From positions 1-8,762 of the forward strand of contig CAJXTO010000059.1 in the NCBI GenBank assembly GCA_913061245.1: a stretch of DNA of 8,762 bases. Reading direction: 5' to 3'. Numbering within the stretch: position 1 is the first letter of the stretch; each line of letters begins with the position of its first letter. Of the stretch, positions 5,479 through 8,762 are shown piece after piece. The notes under the pieces were generated by a model, which saw nothing but the letters and a program-made list of their open reading frames with translations, did no database searches and had not been told where the DNA came from. The position numbers were made by a program, and so were the translations under genes. The stretch comes from an uncultured Oceanospirillales bacterium (GTDB lineage: Bacteria; Pseudomonadota; Gammaproteobacteria; Pseudomonadales; Litorivicinaceae).

Positions 5479-6642
5479 ATGGCATACAGGGCAGGACGAC
5501 ACTTCTTACAAATCCCAGGACCAAGCCCGGTACCTGACAGAATTTCACGTGCCATTGATGCAGCCGTGATCGACCATCGTGGGCCAGATTTTGCAGACCT
5601 TGGGCTGTCGGTCCTGTCGGGGATGCAGCGTATCTTCAAAACCAATTCGCCAGTTGTGATTTACCCGAGCTCCGGCACAGGGGCTTGGGAGGCTTGTCTA
5701 TCGAATGTATTAGAGGCCGGTGACCAAGTTTTATTCTATGAAACGGGACAATTCGCCACCCTTTGGAAGCAAATGGCAGATCGTCTGGGTATTGAGACTG
5801 AATTCTTAGCGGGCGACTGGCGGAATGGTGTCGATGCCAATCGGATCGAAGAGCGGCTGCGCCAAGACTCAAACCACTCAATCAAAGCAGTGTGTTGTGT
5901 TCATCACGAGACGAGTTGCGGAATCACTTCGGATATCGCTTCTGTAAGAAAAGCAATTGATGCCACTGGCCATCCTGCGTTGTTACTTGTGGATAGCATT
6001 TCGGGCTTGGCTTCGGTTGATTACGAGCATGATAAATGGGGTGCCGATGTGACTGTGTCGGGGTCTCAAAAAGGTCTCATGATGCCCCCTGGACTTGGCT
6101 TCAATGCATTGTCTGATAGGGCAATTGAAGCCGCTAAGAAAGGTGGATCTAAACGCTCGTATTGGGACTGGCAAGAGATGCTCGCTTCTAATGCGACAGG
6201 GTATTTCCCTTACACCCCGGCTACAACATTGCTCTATGGTCTGAAAGAAGCAATTGCAATGCTTGAGGAAGAAGGGCTGGATAATGTTTTTGCCCGGCAT
6301 CAGCGTCTTGCAGATGCTTGCCGCGAAGCGGTTTCGGTCTGGGGATTAGAGACGGTTTGTCAGAATCCAAAAGAGCATTCGAATGTGTTGACTGGAATCA
6401 TGATGCCAGAGGGCCATGATGCAGACGCCGTTCGGAAAATAATTTTGGAACGATTTGATATGTCACTTGGTACAGGTCTTGGGAAGTTAAAAGGTAAAGC
6501 TTTCCGCATCGGCCACCTGGGTGACTTCAACGAACTCACACTCATGGGAACACTAAGCGGTGTTGAAATGGGTTTGAGCCTTGCCGGTGTGCCGCACAAG
6601 GCAGGGGGAGTAGAGGCTGCAATGCAGGTTCTGATGCGGTAA
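5479..6642 (+). CDS. sgaA: Serine-glyoxylate aminotransferase-type PLP enzyme (class V, AGXT/SgaA family)
   Basis: A 387-residue cytoplasmic fold-type I PLP aminotransferase, typical in length. It most likely converts glyoxylate plus an amino donor (serine, giving hydroxypyruvate; possibly alanine or aspartate) to glycine. Visible motifs: PGPSPVPDR near the N-terminus, IDHRGPDF at 31-38, the PLP-phosphate segment YPSSGTGAWE at 62-71, D172 in VDSISG (pyridine nitrogen contact), and the Schiff-base lysine K198 in SGSQKGLMMPPGL. ATGYFPYTPAT sits at 239-249, and FRIGHLGDF at 342-350 carries the likely substrate-carboxylate arginine R343. The string FLAGDWRNGVD (109-119) and the overall pattern fit SgaA better than the related BhcA or ureidoglycine aminotransferases, but donor preference cannot be read from sequence. 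It leads the operon into dctP with a 41-bp gap and no terminator, tying glyoxylate use to TRAP import. Confidence 0.88.
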   Translation: MAYRAGRHFLQIPGPSPVPDRISRAIDAAVIDHRGPDFADLGLSVLSGMQRIFKTNSPVVIYPSSGTGAWEACLSNVLEAGDQVLFYETGQFATLWKQMADRLGIETEFLAGDWRNGVDANRIEERLRQDSNHSIKAVCCVHHETSCGITSDIASVRKAIDATGHPALLLVDSISGLASVDYEHDKWGADVTVSGSQKGLMMPPGLGFNALSDRAIEAAKKGGSKRSYWDWQEMLASNATGYFPYTPATTLLYGLKEAIAMLEEEGLDNVFARHQRLADACREAVSVWGLETVCQNPKEHSNVLTGIMMPEGHDADAVRKIILERFDMSLGTGLGKLKGKAFRIGHLGDFNELTLMGTLSGVEMGLSLAGVPHKAGGVEAAMQVLMR

Positions 6643-6673
6643 TTAAAACTCACTCCAAGGATAAAAATAAATC

Positions 6674-6680
6674 GGAGGAA
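6674..6680 (+). promoter_or_regulatory. Strong ribosome binding site of dctP
   Basis: GGAGGAA begins 10 nt before the ATG at 6684. It is the strongest Shine-Dalgarno site in the window, fitting the high expression usual for a periplasmic binding protein. Confidence 0.8.
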
Positions 6681-6683
6681 ACT

Positions 6684-7664
6684 ATGAAAGTCTTACGTTC
6701 ACTAGCAGCATCAGCAGCTGTTCTATCGGCGGCGGTTACGGCGCAGGTTCAGGCAGCAGATGTCACTTTGAAATTCGGACACGTGGGGGCACCTGGGTCT
6801 CTTTTTGAGGCCAGCGTCAATGCGTACGCACAGTGTGTCAATGATGAATCAAATGGAAAGATCGAAGTTCAAACGTTCGGATCCTCACAGTTGGGTAAGG
6901 ACAAAGAGTTACTACAAAAACTGAAGCTTGGTCAGGTTGACTTTGCACTGCCATCGTCAGTGATGTCTTCAGTTTCTGATGAGTTTGGCGTGTTTGAGAT
7001 GCCATACATCATCAAGGATCGTGAGCACATGAAGCGGGTTCAAGAGAAGCTTGGTGGCACGTTCCAAGCGGCAGCTCAGGCGAAGGGATATCACATACTT
7101 GGATATTTTGAGAATGGCTTCCGTCACATCACGAACAATACACGTCCAATCAACGTACCTGCAGATCTGCAGGGTGTTAAGTTAAGAACACCAAATGGTG
7201 CGTGGCGTGTGAAAATGTTCAAGCTGTATGGCGCGAACCCAACGCCAATGGCGTTTTCAGATGTATTCACTGCATTGAAAACGGGCGTGATGGATGGTCA
7301 AGAAAATCCATATGCTCAGATCGCTTCAGCGAAATTCCAAGAGGTGCAAAAATACTTATCGATTACAGGCCATGTGTATACACCAGCCTATATCTTGTCT
7401 TCGAAGAAGCACTTCGAAAAGCACCCAGCCGATGTTCGTAAAGTTTTGTCAGATTGTGCAGCGTCAACACAAACCTTTGTATATCGAAAGGCAGCAGCAC
7501 TTGAAACAGAGCTTTTGGATGTGATCAAAGCAGCAGGTGTCCAGGTGAACACAGCTGATAACGCAGCGTTCATCAAAGCATCGAAGCCAATTTATGACGA
7601 GTTTGCAGCCTCAGTTGAGGGCGGCGCTGAATTGGTGAAAACAGTACAAAGCCTCGCCAACTAA
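6684..7664 (+). CDS. dctP: TRAP transporter periplasmic solute-binding protein (DctP family)
   Basis: A 326-residue periplasmic receptor that captures a carboxylate and delivers it to the DctQM membrane complex. Residues 1-24 are a Sec signal peptide: MKVLR, a hydrophobic core, and a likely cleavage after AQVQA. The mature part is a complete DctP domain: LKFGHVGAPGSLF at 29-41, FGSSQLGKDKELLQKLKLGQ at 65-84, FRHITNNTRPI at 146-156, DLQGVKLRTP at 161-170 with R168 as the probable carboxylate-clamping arginine, and GVMDGQENPY at 201-210. R147 is a second possible ligand contact. Two cysteines in the mature part (C51, C258) could form a disulfide. The ligand is not determinable from sequence; neighbours suggest a small 2-hydroxy- or 2-oxoacid. 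A hairpin directly after the gene may set its mRNA level. Confidence 0.93.
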   Translation: MKVLRSLAASAAVLSAAVTAQVQAADVTLKFGHVGAPGSLFEASVNAYAQCVNDESNGKIEVQTFGSSQLGKDKELLQKLKLGQVDFALPSSVMSSVSDEFGVFEMPYIIKDREHMKRVQEKLGGTFQAAAQAKGYHILGYFENGFRHITNNTRPINVPADLQGVKLRTPNGAWRVKMFKLYGANPTPMAFSDVFTALKTGVMDGQENPYAQIASAKFQEVQKYLSITGHVYTPAYILSSKKHFEKHPADVRKVLSDCAASTQTFVYRKAAALETELLDVIKAAGVQVNTADNAAFIKASKPIYDEFAASVEGGAELVKTVQSLAN

Positions 7665-7685
7665 TCGAGCGCTTGAAACACAAAT

Positions 7686-7705
7686 AGCGGCCCTATCGGG
7701 CCGCT
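7686..7705 (+). terminator. Intercistronic hairpin between dctP and dctQ (partial terminator or mRNA stabiliser)
   Basis: AGCGGCCC (7686-7693) and GGGCCGCT (7698-7705) form a perfect GC-rich 8-bp stem with a TATC loop, 21 nt after the dctP stop. The following bases (TACTTAAAC) are not a true U-tract, so full termination is unlikely. It probably blocks 3' exonucleases or causes partial termination, giving more binding protein than membrane subunits. The stem is certain; the role is inferred. Confidence 0.7.
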
Positions 7706-7730
7706 TACTTAAACGAGTCAGGAGTACGGT

Positions 7731-8273
7731 GTGAATCGGTTCGCTAAAGCTGTCGATCAGCTACTTGTGTGGTTCATTTTATTTCAGATGATCGCTCTCA
7801 CAGGTGTGGTTATCTTCGCGGTGCTTGCCCGCATCACAGGAAATTCGGTCTCATGGTATGACGAGATCGCGGCGATTCAGCTGGCCTGGCTAACCTATTA
7901 TGGTGGTGCATATGCCGCATTGCATCGTCGCCACATTGGATTTGATACGGTTCTTTTGGCAATCCCGATGCCATTTAGAGCATATTCGGTGATTTTTGCC
8001 GAGGCCGTGGTTGTCGGGTTTTTCGCATTACTCGCATACACAGGATACGAAGTTCTTGTGATACTCGAAGGCGAATATTTGGTGTCTTTAACTTGGATTC
8101 CGATTCAACTAACACAGTCGGTGATACCCATTGGTGCGACCCTGTTTGTCATTTGCGAACTGCTGAGCTTCCCCGATTACTACAAGAAAACTTGTGCTGG
8201 AATTTCACTTGAGCACGCTGAAATCGAGGAAGAAGTCGAAACAGAACTCGCGAAAGCAGGGGTGAAGTCATGA
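7731..8273 (+). CDS. dctQ: TRAP transporter small membrane subunit (DctQ family)
   Basis: A 180-residue integral membrane protein, the four-helix small subunit that supports the large DctM subunit. Predicted helices are at about 11-34, 47-65, 85-108 and 125-145. The family signature is clear at 41-72: SWYDEIAAIQLAWLTYYGGA, then AALHRRHIGFD. The C-terminal tail from about 158 is highly charged and acidic (EHAEIEEEVETELAK) and probably cytoplasmic. The GTG start is supported by AGGAG at 7720-7724, 6 nt upstream. Its TGA overlaps the dctM ATG in an ATGA arrangement, so the two membrane subunits are translationally coupled, which suits their complex. Confidence 0.92.
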   Translation: MNRFAKAVDQLLVWFILFQMIALTGVVIFAVLARITGNSVSWYDEIAAIQLAWLTYYGGAYAALHRRHIGFDTVLLAIPMPFRAYSVIFAEAVVVGFFALLAYTGYEVLVILEGEYLVSLTWIPIQLTQSVIPIGATLFVICELLSFPDYYKKTCAGISLEHAEIEEEVETELAKAGVKS

Positions 8274-8762
8274 TCGTTTTTATTATGTTCTTGATCTTGC
8301 TTGCGCTGATTTGTTTGAACGTTCCGATTGCAGTTGGACTCGCCGTCTCAGCGATTTTTGGCCTAGCTGTTAGTGAAGGGCTCGATAGTATCGTGACACT
8401 CGCTCTCGATATGTACGATGGATCGACGAAGTTTTCCTTGATTGCCATTCCGATGTTTGTTTTGGCCGGCGCCATCATGAACGCTGGCGGCATCACAGAT
8501 AAGTTAATCAATTTTGTGAACGCCATCATCGGGTTCGTACGCGGCGGTCTGGCGATGGTCAACATCGGAGTCAGTTTGTTCTTTGCAGAGATTTCAGGCT
8601 CTGCTGTTGCTGACGTGGCTGCACTTGGCTCCGTATTGATCCCCCAGATGAAAAAGCGAGGATATTCAGGGCCGCTTGCGGCTGCTGTGACTTCATCGTC
8701 AGCGTCTCTTGCAATCATTATCCCGCCCTCCATTCCGATGATTCTGTATGCGACATCTGCAG
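8270..8762 (+). CDS. dctM: TRAP transporter large permease subunit (DctM family), 3' end outside the window
   Basis: The reading frame from the ATG at 8270 stays open to the window end, giving the first 164 residues; full family members are about 425-430. It is the ion-coupled transport channel of the TRAP system. Visible family motifs: an N-terminal hydrophobic helix (MIVFIMFLILLALICLNVPI), FSLIAIPMFVLAGAIMNAGG at about 55-74, FFAEISGSAVADVAALGSVL at about 104-123, and the near-invariant IIIPPSIPMILYA at about 150-162. The ATGA overlap with dctQ and an AGGGGTGA stretch just upstream support the start. No internal stop is seen. A long antisense reading frame over 8149-8733 is a shadow of this gene. 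Confidence 0.93.
   Translation, partial: MIVFIMFLILLALICLNVPIAVGLAVSAIFGLAVSEGLDSIVTLALDMYDGSTKFSLIAIPMFVLAGAIMNAGGITDKLINFVNAIIGFVRGGLAMVNIGVSLFFAEISGSAVADVAALGSVLIPQMKKRGYSGPLAAAVTSSSASLAIIIPPSIPMILYATSA

Noticed and set aside
8149..8733. A 194-residue open frame on the minus strand
   Set aside because: It is antisense to the 3' end of dctQ and to dctM, both of which carry clear TRAP family motifs. Its translation is low-complexity (Ala, Pro, Thr, Ser) with no recognisable domain.
1..8762. Mobile elements, CRISPR arrays, tRNA or rRNA genes
   Set aside because: Both strands were read for transposase-like frames, regularly spaced repeats, terminal inverted repeats and tRNA-like TTCRA loops with acceptor stems. 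None was convincing; nearly all DNA is accounted for by intact genes.

Overview
The window reads as a chromosomal stretch from a Pseudomonadota bacterium, probably a heterotrophic (possibly marine) gamma- or alphaproteobacterium. This rests on the gene families: a TRAP uptake system, an SgaA-type aminotransferase, a GlcD/GlcF-like fused dehydrogenase, YjbQ and a MarR-EPS-like regulator. Clear Shine-Dalgarno sites, moderate GC and dense packing also fit. No marker fixes the genus. I see no rRNA, tRNA, CRISPR array, insertion sequence or phage gene.

Left part (1-1688): a small winged-helix regulator (51-368) is translationally coupled by a TAATG overlap to an unrecognised 158-residue protein (368-844). 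The second protein has sequence hints of an ADP-ribosyltransferase-like fold. A small three-helix membrane protein runs toward it on the minus strand (839-1168) and overlaps its 3' end. After a 100 bp spacer containing an inverted repeat comes a YjbQ-family gene (1269-1685).

Right part (1689-8762): a coherent catabolic locus built around one divergent control region (5356-5478). Leftward run a 999-residue FAD plus Fe-S 2-hydroxyacid dehydrogenase and, 4 nt behind it, a GntR/FCD repressor. Rightward run a serine-glyoxylate-type aminotransferase and the TRAP genes dctP, dctQ and dctM, the last cut by the window end. The control region holds two palindromic sites; one differs by one base from the palindrome TTGTATACAA. 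This suggests that the co-transcribed GntR protein controls both arms and itself.

Working model (inference): the TRAP system imports a small 2-hydroxycarboxylate, with glycolate the simplest candidate. The membrane-associated FAD/Fe-S enzyme oxidises it to the 2-oxoacid (glyoxylate), and the aminotransferase converts that to glycine using serine or a similar donor. The GntR regulator probably senses the acid through its metal-binding FCD domain. A hairpin between dctP and dctQ probably raises binding-protein level relative to the membrane subunits. The most novel part is the small left-hand pair of a winged-helix protein and an ART-like protein, which resembles a toxin-antitoxin or other regulated effector module, though this is unproven.
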